Shown in pieces: positions 9,677-18,216 of a DNA stretch of 64,000 bases. The stretch comes from Novosphingobium sp. G106 (lineage in GTDB: Bacteria; Pseudomonadota; Alphaproteobacteria; Sphingomonadales; Sphingomonadaceae). The DNA lies in NCBI RefSeq assembly GCF_019075875.1, contig NZ_JAHOOZ010000001.1, positions 4,650,001 through 4,714,000 on the forward strand, written 5' to 3'. The translations under genes were made by a program, and so were the position numbers. Every line of letters starts with the position of its first letter. Position 1 is the first letter of the stretch. Below the pieces are notes generated by a model, which had not been told where the DNA came from, searched no databases, and saw nothing but the letters and a program-made list of their open reading frames with translations.

Positions 9677-9702
9677 GTGGAGGAACGTCGGGGCTCAGAC
9701 CA

Positions 9703-10644
9703 GCAATTACGCAGGTTAGGCATCGCAACGAGAAGGGCTCTATGCGGCCCTGCTGACTTGGAACGTCACAGCGTCGGCAACTGTCTGGTTTATTTGGCGT
9801 CACAGATAAATCGGATCAGCTTAGCAAAGAATTCGCCTCGCTTGGCTGATGTGATGCATTCTCGCCTGGCGGCGGTAGCGTAGCTGCTGCTCATATTTAA
9901 GCACATGGTCTAATGGAGCACCGCGGAAAAACATCTGCTCCGACGCGGTGAGCGCTACTCCCTCTTGCGCGTACGCAGATACGGTATCTTCCCAGAGCGA
10001 CGCCAGATCGATCTGCGCGCAATAGCCTCTGTCCATTCCACTCCACTCGTTGACCCCAAGTCGAACTAAGCTGGAGGATCAGAAGTTCCGGCCTGTAAAA
10101 AGATTGACGGTTAATTTGAACCTACCATCTGCAATCCAAAGCAAAAACGTTCCCTGGGCTGGCGGCCAGCGTCGCGGGACCAAAAATACTCGGGAGGTGG
10201 ATCGCACGAGACTTGGGGAAACGGCGATACGCACGCGTTATTGAAACGGAAAATTTCGCCTGATTGCGCGCTGTTGGCACTTCCCTGCGTCCCAAAAAAT
10301 GCGGCAGAAATGCTAAAGCACATACCGGTTGGACCCAACTCAAAGAGGTACGTCTCCGGCTCGCCGCCATGCGGTGCGAGACGAATTCTGTCATAGCGCA
10401 GTCCCACCCCACCGGCGACACGCAGAACATTGGGTTCAGACCGGTGAGTGCGGTCGCTGGAAGCCAAACGGCGAGCTCGGGCGCATTTGGCCTAAGCGGT
10501 CGAGACGGGAGGCTTCATCGGTTAAATTCTAACAAAGCGACTGGGCGGGCATCCAAGAATATTGGCACTGTTCCCATCGCGAGGGCGACATCCCGCTCAG
10601 TGCCGCGCGAAGTTGGCCGCAAGGTCGTCAGCCATCAGTCAGCA
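9703..10644. other. Degenerate region after the IS, no clear gene
   Basis: Apart from one weak leftward candidate (9821-10036) the 940 bp contain only short overlapping frames without recognisable domains. Codon character differs from the real genes on both sides. It probably is decayed accessory DNA, consistent with the broken DUF1232 gene to its left and the gene relic near 12.1 kb. Confidence 0.45.
9821..10036 (-). CDS. Small hypothetical protein
   Basis: A possible 71-residue protein beginning MDRGYCAQIDLASLWEDTVS. It has a balanced, protein-like composition and a purine-rich GGAGTGGA just before the ATG, which is why it is listed. No domain, membrane segment or metal motif is visible. 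It stands alone in a degenerate region, so it may be a remnant of a longer protein or a chance frame. Confidence 0.3.
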   Translation of the reverse strand: MDRGYCAQIDLASLWEDTVSAYAQEGVALTASEQMFFRGAPLDHVLKYEQQLRYRRQARMHHISQARRILC

Positions 10645-10755
10645 TCAAGGCTTGTACGGATGCAGAGTTTTAGCCTGCGCCTCGCGTAGCCGGAGTTGGT
10701 CCTCAGAGTGATACGAACGGGCTGAAAGGAGCAGGCCGGAAAGGAGCGTGAACAC
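10645..10755 (-). CDS. Tiny single-pass membrane protein, possibly truncated
   Basis: From GTG 10755 the reverse strand encodes a 36-residue peptide, VFTLLSGLLLSARSYHSEDQ and on to TLHPYKP. A hydrophobic helix is followed by a charged tail with the pattern Y-x-SE-x-Q-x(12)-L-x-PY. The same pattern, at identical spacing, occurs in the 48-residue protein at 11793-11939, so the two are probably related. The N terminus is shorter here and an ATG in another frame lies just upstream (10766), so this copy may be frameshifted. Function unknown. Confidence 0.4.
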   Translation of the reverse strand: MFTLLSGLLLSARSYHSEDQLRLREAQAKTLHPYKP

Positions 10756-10899
10756 CGCAGCAGCATGAGCGCAACGTGCATTGTGACGTCCCAATTTCAA
10801 AAAACTGCCGCCGACTAAAACCGGTGGCGCCGATCCCACGGCAGCAGCCCGTCCCCCCCCAAGCGAATGGTCGACCGAAAGGTTGCCGATCATCCAGCC

Positions 10900-11091
10900 A
10901 AATGGACCATTTCAGGAAAGGGCGAGGCGGAGCCTCGCCTAAGTCGGAGGCTCATCCGAAATGGATTTATTGCTGCCTATTTTTGTCGCGTTTCGACAAG
11001 TCTGGACGGTTAGCTAACGCTAGTGATCCCGGCGCGACCCAATGGCTTCACCTAGCCATAACTGCGAGGCGGCCTTCGGGCCGCCCTTTTT
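10900..11091 (+). ncRNA. Candidate structured small RNA ending in an intrinsic terminator
   Basis: No protein is evident here but the strand is rich in helices: a long stem CCATTTC (10907-10913) with GAAATGG (10958-10964), extended after one bulged A by GGA with TCC; inside it a perfect hairpin GGCGAGGC-GGA-GCCTCGCC (10921-10939); then TTGTCG-N5-CGACAA (10983-10999); and finally a UUCG-capped terminator with a T run (11068-11091). This is the layout of a roughly 190-nt small RNA. I do not recognise it as 6S, tmRNA, SRP or RNase P RNA. The 5' end is a guess. Confidence 0.45.
11068..11091 (+). terminator. Intrinsic terminator with UUCG tetraloop
   Basis: GGCGGCC (11068-11074), loop TTCG, GGCCGCC (11079-11085), then C and five T residues. 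A perfect 7-bp GC-only stem with a super-stable loop and T tract is a textbook Rho-independent terminator. No coding gene ends just before it on this strand, which supports a noncoding transcript upstream. Confidence 0.85.
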
Positions 11092-11630
11092 GCGCGGTCA
11101 ACGCCTGGGTCCTGGTTAGGCGATGGCAAGGTATCCGACATGGCCGATCGCGCCGGCGGAGAGCTCGTTGCTCTTCGCTTCCCACCGGTCTTTTCGCGAA
11201 TAAGGGCCACTAACTGGCTTCGGATCGAGAGACCAGTCAGATGTTCCATTATGTTGGAATAGCGCTCCCTTGCGAGTTGGGCGCGGATCTCTTGGACGTC
11301 TTTGCACGGACCAGCTCGCGCTAGCTCGATTGCGCGTTCAATGGTGCTCTTCTCAGGCAGTCCCTATTCCTTTGTGGTTATTACTGCCGCCGCTGACGCA
11401 AAAGCATCAGGGAGAAAACCGCGGCAACGGCGACAGCTGATGGGTAAGCGCGTCACACGGGCTGATGGTTCCGCGTCCCGTGATAAGAAGGCGGCCGGAC
11501 CCGCCGGCGCGCTGGGAGCGTTCGATCCATCGGCGCCGGATCCAACGGAGAGTGCGACCGAACACGCTAGCCATGTCGTCGAACAGTGACGGATTGCCAG
11601 CATCGCGCATTCACTCACCACAGATCGAAA
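11092..11630. other. No recognisable gene
   Basis: About 540 bp with overlapping short frames on both strands; none shows a domain or a credible start. No repeat, tRNA or operator was identified. Confidence 0.4.
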
Positions 11631-11668
11631 AGCCCCGCTGCCGCTTCCACGCTCCATGCAGCGGGGCT
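11631..11668 (-). terminator. Intrinsic terminator (leftward)
   Basis: AGCCCCGCTGC (11631-11641) is perfectly complementary to GCAGCGGGGCT (11658-11668) over 11 bp with a 16-nt loop. Read leftward the stem is followed by TTTT. A second hairpin, GACGAGG-N15-CCTCGTC at 11731-11759, lies between it and the end of the small membrane gene at 11793, so the two may act as tandem terminators for that gene. Confidence 0.65.
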
Positions 11669-11792
11669 AGGTCGGTCGACTGGCAATCCTGCCCGAGTGA
11701 CCGCCCTGACTGAGTTGTTAAGCTGCTGAAGACGAGGCCGCTAGCCCGGCGACCTCGTCTCGCGCAGGCTTTTTCCGCACAAAATCGCAGAT

Positions 11793-11939
11793 TCACCAGT
11801 CCCAGCGTCGGTAAGGGCCGAGCGTCCTACGCCGCTCATCGCGACGTTTGATCTGAGGCTCGGAATAATACCAGCGAAGGACGCACCCTGCGAAGCCGAC
11901 CAGGAATATCAGCGCGAGAAGAATGGATGGCAGATGCAT
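11793..11939 (-). CDS. Small single-pass membrane protein (48 aa)
   Basis: Start ATG 11939 is preceded by TTAGAGGTCGAT, a fair ribosome binding site. The peptide has one hydrophobic helix (LPSILLALIFLVGFAGCVL) and a basic, aromatic tail (RWYYSEPQIKRRDERRRTLG, then PYRRWDW). The longer open frame upstream is arginine-rich and less plausible. A related peptide lies at 10645-10755, with Q-x(13)-PY spacing conserved. Such peptides often modulate membrane complexes or stress responses, but nothing here shows which. Tandem hairpins follow the gene. Confidence 0.55.
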   Translation of the reverse strand: MHLPSILLALIFLVGFAGCVLRWYYSEPQIKRRDERRRTLGPYRRWDW

Positions 11940-12083
11940 ATCGACCTCTAACGTTGGCAAGATTGTGCCGCGGCCTCTGCCGATATCTCGACCTCGGCCG
12001 GGACGCACATCAAACTCCGGGCTGCCGGTCTGGTTCCAGGTGGCCAATCAATTCGATGATGGTCTTTCGGCCCAGCTAACGGC

Positions 12084-12160
12084 ACCCGGCTCCATTGTTG
12101 GAGCGATCGGCGGCGGACCTCCCGAGAACGTCGTCGACGAAATCGCGTCGGTGGCACTTG
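12084..12160 (+). pseudogene. Relic of a glycine-zipper protein gene
   Basis: This segment translates to GSIVGAIGGGPPENVVD, nearly identical to GLIVGAIGGGVLGNVVD of the intact gene at 7171-7941, and the DNA also matches (TTGTTGG, CGATCGGCGGCGG, AACGTCGT, AATCGCGTCGGTGG in the same order) with a small deletion in between. Nothing upstream or downstream resembles the rest of that protein. It is therefore a fragment left by duplication and decay. Confidence 0.65.
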
Positions 12161-12415
12161 CCTGCTGAGCGCTGGGCGCATTGCGGATGGGGTCAGAAGA
12201 GCGCTGCCAATATCGCGGGAACACCGATGCACGCCATCCTATGACAGATAGCCGGTTTAGCCGCACCGGCGCGCTCCTCGCGGCCGGTCGCCGGCAAAAG
12301 GGGGCGCAATTTCAAATTGCAAAGTCGGCCTTGGGTTCAAACCAGCGCAGCGATCAGGTTGCGTCCTGACCGACGGGACCGGAAACGAAAGCTCGCCCCC
12401 GGTCCCGCCTCTCGG

Positions 12416-13111
12416 TCAGCGACGCTGAGCCGAAGCGGTAACATCGCTGGTTTGCATAGCGCTGACCAGGACATTGCCTGAACCTTCGAAGTTCGCTGCG
12501 GGCAACGTCACCGGACCACGTGCGGTGTTCACCACGAGCGTGCGCACGGCGCCGGCACGATCGGTTGCGACCGATCGGACGCGGCCGACGGTCTGGCCGG
12601 CGCGATCACGCACCATCATGCCGCGCGAAACCGCGAAATGCCCTGCCCTGGAAGCAGCCGCGCTCCCCCGAGCCGCGAGCATCGAAGCATGACCCGTCGC
12701 GCTCTGAGCAGCGCCGGTCGTCGTCTGTCGGACATTGCCCACGCTATCCCGAACGGCGTCTGTTCCGACAAGCTGGGCGTTCGCGCTACCCCCGACGTTC
12801 TGGCTTACCGATCCGGCGCCATGCCCGGTCGTGTTCGCGACCGTGCTAGTGGCCGAAGTCGAGTTGTTGCCGGTCGCCGATCCGGTTGCGCTCGCCGAGC
12901 CCCGGCGGTGATCGACCGAGGCACTTCCGCGCGTTGCCGCGTCGGTCGAGCTGCTGACCGATCCCGTCGTACGGCCGATGTCCGTTCCAAGCGTGCCGCC
13001 AACGGTACTTCCTGCACCGCCGACCACGCCGCCAGCGCCGCCGAGGATTTGCGCCGATGCCGGAACCGCGAGGGCCAGTGTAGCCGCGCTCGCGAGGATA
13101 ATGGTCTTCAT
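12416..13111 (-). CDS. Exported Ala/Ser/Gly-rich protein with PRC-barrel-like C terminus
   Basis: A 231-residue protein with a signal peptide (MKTIILASAATLALAVPASA). The mature part is low-complexity, rich in Gly, Ser, Thr and Ala (repeated SATG, GSA, NTTG), and the last 60 residues (MMVRDRAGQTVGRVRSVATD, then LVVNTARGPVTLPAANF) have the D-x-x-G-x-x-(I/V)-G-x-V pattern of PRC-barrel beta domains. Such proteins are common in sphingomonads with no known role; a cell-envelope or surface function is likely from the export signal. ATG 13111 is preceded by a GGAGAA site. Confidence 0.7.
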   Translation of the reverse strand: MKTIILASAATLALAVPASAQILGGAGGVVGGAGSTVGGTLGTDIGRTTGSVSSSTDAATRGSASVDHRRGSASATGSATGNNSTSATSTVANTTGHGAGSVSQNVGGSANAQLVGTDAVRDSVGNVRQTTTGAAQSATGHASMLAARGSAAASRAGHFAVSRGMMVRDRAGQTVGRVRSVATDRAGAVRTLVVNTARGPVTLPAANFEGSGNVLVSAMQTSDVTASAQRR

Positions 13112-13373
13112 GGTGTTCTCCCATATTCTTCAGTGGCTGGTTGCCCTTGCGTGGGGAGAACGAGCGAGAAGAGGAAAAGCATCCATTTTAAATGAGAAAA
13201 TTTTCAAAGGCCGAGCACCGGCAACGCCGTCTGCCGAGCCTCCCCGCAACCGCTCCGGGCTGGTCCCGCTTTAAGCGCCAGGCAGCTCATCCCCTTGCAG
13301 AGCTCCACGGAGTATCGTTATGATCCACGAAACTCATAACTAACAATCGGGTAAGCTCGAATGAGGGGATCGC

Positions 13374-13685
13374 ATGATATTCGTCGCCGTCCGGCACTTT
13401 AGCGACACCGTAGCCGCTCAGGCTGATGTGCAGTCCGCCGCTAATTCCATCTGGAAAGGTCTGATCGAGGCGGAAGCTGAAGCAGGAAATGTCGGGACGG
13501 GAAGGATGTTACGCTGGCTTTCAGAGAAAACCCGGGGAAACTTCCGCGCATGGGTCGAAATCGTACGCAGGGAACCAACCCTGGATGCTCGCCAGCGCAT
13601 ATCGGGCAGTGCCGGATACAGGTTTAGCAATCTCGAGGATGCGAGCAGATTCGCTGAGGCATTTGGGATGCCTGATTTAGCCTAG
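13374..13685 (+). CDS. Hypothetical protein (103 aa)
   Basis: Start ATG 13374 has GAGGGGATCGC upstream. The product is soluble and protein-like: an initial beta segment (MIFVAVRHFSD), a helix (AQADVQSAANSIWKGLIEAE), then RMLRWLSEKTRGNFRAWVEI and a C-terminal YRFSNLEDASRFAEAFG helix. I do not recognise the family. It is isolated, between a leftward exported protein and a leftward DUF6961 gene, with its own presumed promoter. Confidence 0.55.
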   Translation: MIFVAVRHFSDTVAAQADVQSAANSIWKGLIEAEAEAGNVGTGRMLRWLSEKTRGNFRAWVEIVRREPTLDARQRISGSAGYRFSNLEDASRFAEAFGMPDLA

Positions 13686-13882
13686 CAGACTCCAGTTCTC
13701 TCTCTCACTGCTTTGCGTTGGCGTTGAACACTGAGCTTCGACGGTCAGTCGATTGACCCCGGAGCCGCTGCCGGCGATGTCGGCTGAACAGGCTACTGGT
13801 CGAGGAATTCCCGTTGGTCGATTGAGAGACCGCTGTGTCGGCGTCGGCAGCCCAGGATTTCGATCGCCTAGCTTGCGGGGGG

Positions 13883-14077
13883 CTACTGGCGAGTACGGTC
13901 GCTTCTATCGCCCAGCTCGCAGATCCGTTGCTGTATCGACCTCCACGTCCGGGCGCCCTCAAAAGCACCTTCGGCATCGAGTGCATCAGCGCGGCTGAAC
14001 GCGAATTGCGATGCATTTTCCCCGTGCTGGCGCTCGACCTCTAACGCGCACGCCCACAGCTGCTGGTCCTCGGTCAT
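13883..14077 (-). CDS. DUF6961-family small protein
   Basis: A 64-residue protein from ATG 14077 (ATG 14083 is two codons upstream). The N-terminal motif MTEDQQLWACALEVERQHGE followed by a central helix and a TWRSIQQRICEL segment is the pattern of DUF6961, small cytosolic proteins frequent in Sphingomonadales; family proteins typically have W-x-CAL and W-x-x-I motifs exactly as here. Function unknown. The C-terminal region differs from the usual consensus (FSRADALDAEG), so this may be a divergent copy. Confidence 0.65.
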   Translation of the reverse strand: MTEDQQLWACALEVERQHGENASQFAFSRADALDAEGAFEGARTWRSIQQRICELGDRSDRTRQ

Positions 14078-14279
14078 AGGCAAGTCACCAGTGGTTCACC
14101 CCAAGCAGGTGCACGATACTAATCACGCTGAACCTGATCGCAACTGTCCGGGTTGTTAATTGGTTTTCACTCCGCGGCGAAAACGAAGACTGCACTTAAC
14201 CTGCGAGCCCCGCGACCGTTCTTCCCCGACAGCAGGCACTGATCCCGAGGCTCGACCCCTGCATATTTCGGGAGATGGG

Positions 14280-14579
14280 ATGCCGCAAAATCAGAACTCT
14301 CGGCCGACAGCCGTAATAGGACCGCTAGGGGAGTGGCTAACCCTTGAGACGCTGCCGCCCTCCAACACAAGCCGTTGGGTGGCCAGGCGCAAGGCGGAAG
14401 TAGTCGCGGCCGTGCACGGTGGTCTGCTGTCGATTGACGAGGCTTGCGATCGCTACAAATTGGAACTCGAGGAACTGACGGGCTGGCAGCGCGCGGTCGA
14501 ACGCGCGGGTATGCCGGCACTCATGGTGACGCAGTCCAGGCGGTACCGCGATCTATGGGAGCGGCAGCAGCGCTTCTAG
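14280..14579 (+). CDS. DUF1153 protein, SciP-type CtrA-inhibitor paralogue
   Basis: The 99-residue product contains the full DUF1153 motif: LPPSNTSRWVARRKAEVVAA, VHGGLLSIDEACDRYKL, and W-x-x-AVERAGMPAL. In Caulobacter the family member SciP binds CtrA at promoters and represses CtrA-activated genes during the cell cycle. ATG 14280 is preceded by GGAGATGG. It is probably not the sole SciP of the genome: the N terminus (MPQNQNSRPTAVIG) is unlike the canonical one and its neighbours are not cell-cycle genes. Chromosomal-type context suggests this section is not foreign. Confidence 0.8.
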   Translation: MPQNQNSRPTAVIGPLGEWLTLETLPPSNTSRWVARRKAEVVAAVHGGLLSIDEACDRYKLELEELTGWQRAVERAGMPALMVTQSRRYRDLWERQQRF

Positions 14580-14793
14580 CTGCGGCTCGGAATCGCACGC
14601 ATCCAGATGAATGGGCGGAGGCTATAATCCGCCTTTCAAGACGGTTTGTACGGCGGCGCTGTCGGCGACCCTCCCGACGATTCCTTCTCAGGTTGCACCT
14701 GCTGGGCGCCGCCGTGCGCCATAGCAACAGCAGGCTCAAGGGGCTCGAAAATTGCCGATTGGGCGGGACCTCATCGATCCCGCCTCACGAAAT

Positions 14794-14979
14794 TCAGGCT
14801 GCGCGGCTGCGGCTTTCTTCCGCCGTCCAAGCTGCGATCTGATCCTTCACCGCAAGCTTGAGCTTCTTCAACCGAGCAACCAAGAATGGGGCGGGATAAG
14901 GCCGACGTTCCTCGGCCTGAATTTCCGCTTCCAAGCGCGCGTGTTCGCGCTCCAGATAGTTCAAATAGTGGTCGGACAT
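14794..14979 (-). CDS. YdcH-family (DUF465) protein
   Basis: From ATG 14979, with GGGAGACGACG upstream, a 61-residue helical protein is encoded: MSDHYLNYLEREHARLEAEI, then a PAPFLVARLKKLKLAVKDQI core. The LE-x-EH-x-x-LE-x-EI opening and LKKLKL-x-x-KD-x-I ending define DUF465/YdcH, small charged helical hairpins of unknown role. The upstream open frame is discarded because the family begins here. It lies 3' of groEL on the same strand but with its own ribosome binding site. Confidence 0.8.
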   Translation of the reverse strand: MSDHYLNYLEREHARLEAEIQAEERRPYPAPFLVARLKKLKLAVKDQIAAWTAEESRSRAA

Positions 14980-15104
14980 CGTCGTCTCCCTATCGAAAGT
15001 TGATGATGTACGCATTGTGATCCCGCTCTGCCCGATGGCTTCAGGGGCTCGCGCGGCACCGCGTGGAAGGGGAAGGCTCGGCAATACCGAGCCCTCCATT
15101 TCAC

Positions 15105-16736
<1,632 letters not shown>

Positions 16737-16786
16737 TCAACTCCTTTCCAGATTTCCTTCCAATGTTTGAGGACAAGCGGGGGGCC

Positions 16787-17101
16787 TCAGGCCGCCTGCT
16801 TGAGCTGGGCCTGGGTCTCGACCACGCCGAGGATGTCGCTCTCCTTCATGATGAGCAGATCCTCGCCGGCGATCTTGACTTCGGTCCCCGACCATTTGCC
16901 GAACAGAACGCGGTCGCCGGCCTTGACCGAGAGCTCGACCAGCCGGCCGGCATCGTCTCGCGCGCCCGGGCCGACGGCGACGACTTCGCCTTCCTGCGGC
17001 TTTTCCTTGGCGGTGTCGGGAATGATGATGCCGCCCGAGGTCTTCTCCTCGGCTTCGATACGGCGGACGACCACACGGTCGTGCAAGGGGCGGAAATGCA
17101 T
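16787..17101 (-). CDS. groES: Co-chaperonin GroES
   Basis: From ATG 17101 (GGAGG six bases upstream) a 104-residue GroES is encoded: [20 protein letters not shown], a mobile loop with [10 protein letters not shown] that contacts GroEL, then [11 protein letters not shown] and [15 protein letters not shown]. The C-terminal extension [12 protein letters not shown] is a little longer than usual. A second in-frame ATG at 17134 with an even stronger GGAGGAGG site would add 11 residues; that site is buried in a hairpin. First gene of a groES-groEL operon. Confidence 0.96.
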   Translation of the reverse strand: MHFRPLHDRVVVRRIEAEEKTSGGIIIPDTAKEKPQEGEVVAVGPGARDDAGRLVELSVKAGDRVLFGKWSGTEVKIAGEDLLIMKESDILGVVETQAQLKQAA

Positions 17102-17137
17102 GCATAACCTCCAGATGCAAAACGTTGATGTCATGAA

Positions 17138-17160
17138 CCTCCTCCCTTGCGGGCAGGAGG
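17138..17160 (-). promoter_or_regulatory. Hairpin in groES leader covering an upstream Shine-Dalgarno
   Basis: In the leftward transcript CCTCC pairs with the GGAGG of a perfect Shine-Dalgarno (positions 17156-17160 with 17138-17142), extended by an A-T pair and three G-C pairs around a four-base loop with one bulge. The sequestered site serves the upstream ATG 17134. It could act as a simple RNA thermometer or merely set the start choice; this is inference from base pairing only. Confidence 0.35.
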
Positions 17161-17214
17161 CGGCGCAGAAATATGAAACTCGCTTTTCCCGATCAAGAGG
17201 GTGCGAAAAATTTT

Positions 17215-17241
17215 TTGGCAGTCGTGCGCCAAGAGTGCCAG
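17215..17241. promoter_or_regulatory. CIRCE-like operator (HrcA site) upstream of groESL
   Basis: TTGGCAGTC (17215-17223), nine bases, then GAGTGCCAG (17233-17241). The CIRCE consensus is TTAGCACTC-N9-GAGTGCTAA; both arms fit with two differences each and the spacer is exactly nine. It lies about 115 bp before the groES start, the expected place. HrcA, the heat-shock repressor that needs GroEL for activity, is the known ligand of this element. Confidence 0.75.
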
Positions 17242-17370
17242 AAGTGCATGTTCTCAGCAGCTTGCGCTCTCGGTGGGTCTTGACTTGCCGGCGAGCAGAT
17301 CCAAAATTCTAGAAAGGCGGGGCCTTAATGCCGCCGCCGAGAAGGAGCGACCATCTGAAAGGAGGATAGC

Positions 17371-17604
17371 ATGTCGCAGACCGTCTCCCGCTTCGTTCAT
17401 CCCTTCGACGTCGTCCACCACCCTACGCTGGAGCCCGAGGTGAAACGCGCAATCCTCGCCTCCTGGGCTTCGGACCGCGTCGCCGTTCCGGACCACCCAG
17501 CCCTTCGCCAGCCAGCTGGACTGGATGAGCCGATACCCATCGATGATGTACTGGCCGCGCTTCACGCTCTGGATAGCAATTCGCAGCCTCCGAGCCTGCA
17601 GTGA
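17371..17604 (+). CDS. Small conserved hypothetical protein
   Basis: A 77-residue protein with AAAGGAGGATAGC before ATG 17371. It reads MSQTVSRFVHPFDVVHHPTL, then KRAILASWASDR and PIDDVLAALHALDS. The central EVKRAILASWASD followed by a proline-rich linker and a DVLAAL helix resembles short proteins that accompany usg-type and heat-shock genes in sphingomonads; I cannot name a family. Its stop overlaps the next start (ATGA-type overlap at 17602-17606), so the two are translationally coupled. Confidence 0.75.
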   Translation: MSQTVSRFVHPFDVVHHPTLEPEVKRAILASWASDRVAVPDHPALRQPAGLDEPIPIDDVLAALHALDSNSQPPSLQ

Positions 17605-17870
17605 TGGCCGGTTCCGATCTGCTGAAGCAGCTTCAGGGCAGCGCGCTGACGACGGCAGAAATCCACTATTTCCTGCCAGACTATCCGAGCCTGCTGCAGC
17701 TTTTCATCTGGCAGGACTATGACGAAGCGCCGGACTTTCCGGCGCTTCACCTCTTCCTCGGCCATTGGCACAGAGAAATCGATGGGATTTTGCATTCGGT
17801 CAGGGTCGCCCATCGCCGCGATGTCGGGCCGCCTCGCTGGCGGAACCTCGACGCGATCAGGCCAATCTAA
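17604..17870 (+). CDS. Usg-family protein
   Basis: An 88-residue protein matching the Usg family almost end to end: LTTAEIHYFLPDYPSLLQLF, IWQDYDEAPDFPALHLFL, then HWHREIDGILHSVRVAH. Usg was named for its place upstream of a phosphoribosylanthranilate isomerase gene; its activity is not known. ATG 17604 overlaps the stop of the preceding gene; GTG 17601 is the alternative. A third small gene follows within 30 bp, making a compact three-gene operon. Confidence 0.85.
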   Translation: MAGSDLLKQLQGSALTTAEIHYFLPDYPSLLQLFIWQDYDEAPDFPALHLFLGHWHREIDGILHSVRVAHRRDVGPPRWRNLDAIRPI

Positions 17871-17897
17871 TCTTGAAATTCTGCAAATGAGGGAGCG

Positions 17898-18119
17898 ATG
17901 ATCTACCGACTTTACTCGGCCGATCGCCGGGCAGGAAGCCCGATCGGTGAAACCGAAATGCCCAGCAACTTCGCAGCACTCGACTGGGCGCAGTCCTGGC
18001 TGCGCGAGCAAAGCGGGAGCGAGCGCTATTCCATCGCAAGCGAGGACGGCAGCTTCGGCGCAACTTTTGTTAGAACTGCCGGCGGGCAGTGGTATGCCAT
18101 CGGCCAGGACCCAGGCTAA
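17898..18119 (+). CDS. Small hypothetical protein (73 aa)
   Basis: Follows the Usg gene by 27 bp, with GAGGGAGCG before ATG 17898. The sequence MIYRLYSADRRAGSPIGETE, then AALDWAQSWLREQSGSERYS and FVRTAGGQWYAIGQ, alternates strands and one helix and looks like a small alpha/beta domain. No family recognised. A strong hairpin (GCTTGCCGG ... CCGGCAAGC, about 18164-18200) lies after it and also after the convergent Hsp20 gene, so it may end both transcripts. Confidence 0.65.
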   Translation: MIYRLYSADRRAGSPIGETEMPSNFAALDWAQSWLREQSGSERYSIASEDGSFGATFVRTAGGQWYAIGQDPG

Positions 18120-18163
18120 GCACGAGCCTATTGTAGCCGCACCGAAAATCGCAAGAATTGCGT

Positions 18164-18200
18164 AGCTTGCCGGGCCACCGAGAAGGTGGCGCCGGCAAGC
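18164..18200. terminator. Possible bidirectional terminator hairpin
   Basis: GCTTGCCGG and GCCACC pair with GGTGGC and CCGGCAAGC, giving a long, nearly perfect stem around a GAGAA loop. It sits between two convergent genes. There is no T run on either side, so Rho-independent activity is uncertain. Confidence 0.5.
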
Positions 18201-18216
18201 CCTTCACATCCCGGGA

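Larger units (their letters stand above)
8447..9702 (+). mobile_element. IS3-family insertion sequence (IS407-like)
   Basis: The element is bounded by imperfect terminal inverted repeats: the left end from 8447 begins TGGTCTGAGCCCCG and the complement of the right end (to 9702) begins with the same 14 bases, both followed by related CCTCCA sequence. It ends in TG...CA as IS3 elements do. Length is about 1256 bp and two overlapping frames (orfA, orfB) fill it. I could not find an exact 3-4 bp target duplication outside these ends, so the true ends may be a few bases inside or the insertion is old. Confidence 0.9.

Noticed and set aside
8443..9706. Target-site duplication of the IS3 element
   Set aside because: GCGA on the left and GCAA on the right differ; shifting the ends inward gives inverted, not direct, flanks.
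16787..17134. groES start at ATG 17134
   Set aside because: It has a good Shine-Dalgarno but adds 11 residues ([11 protein letters not shown]) not found in GroES, and its site is buried in a hairpin; ATG 17101 fits the family.
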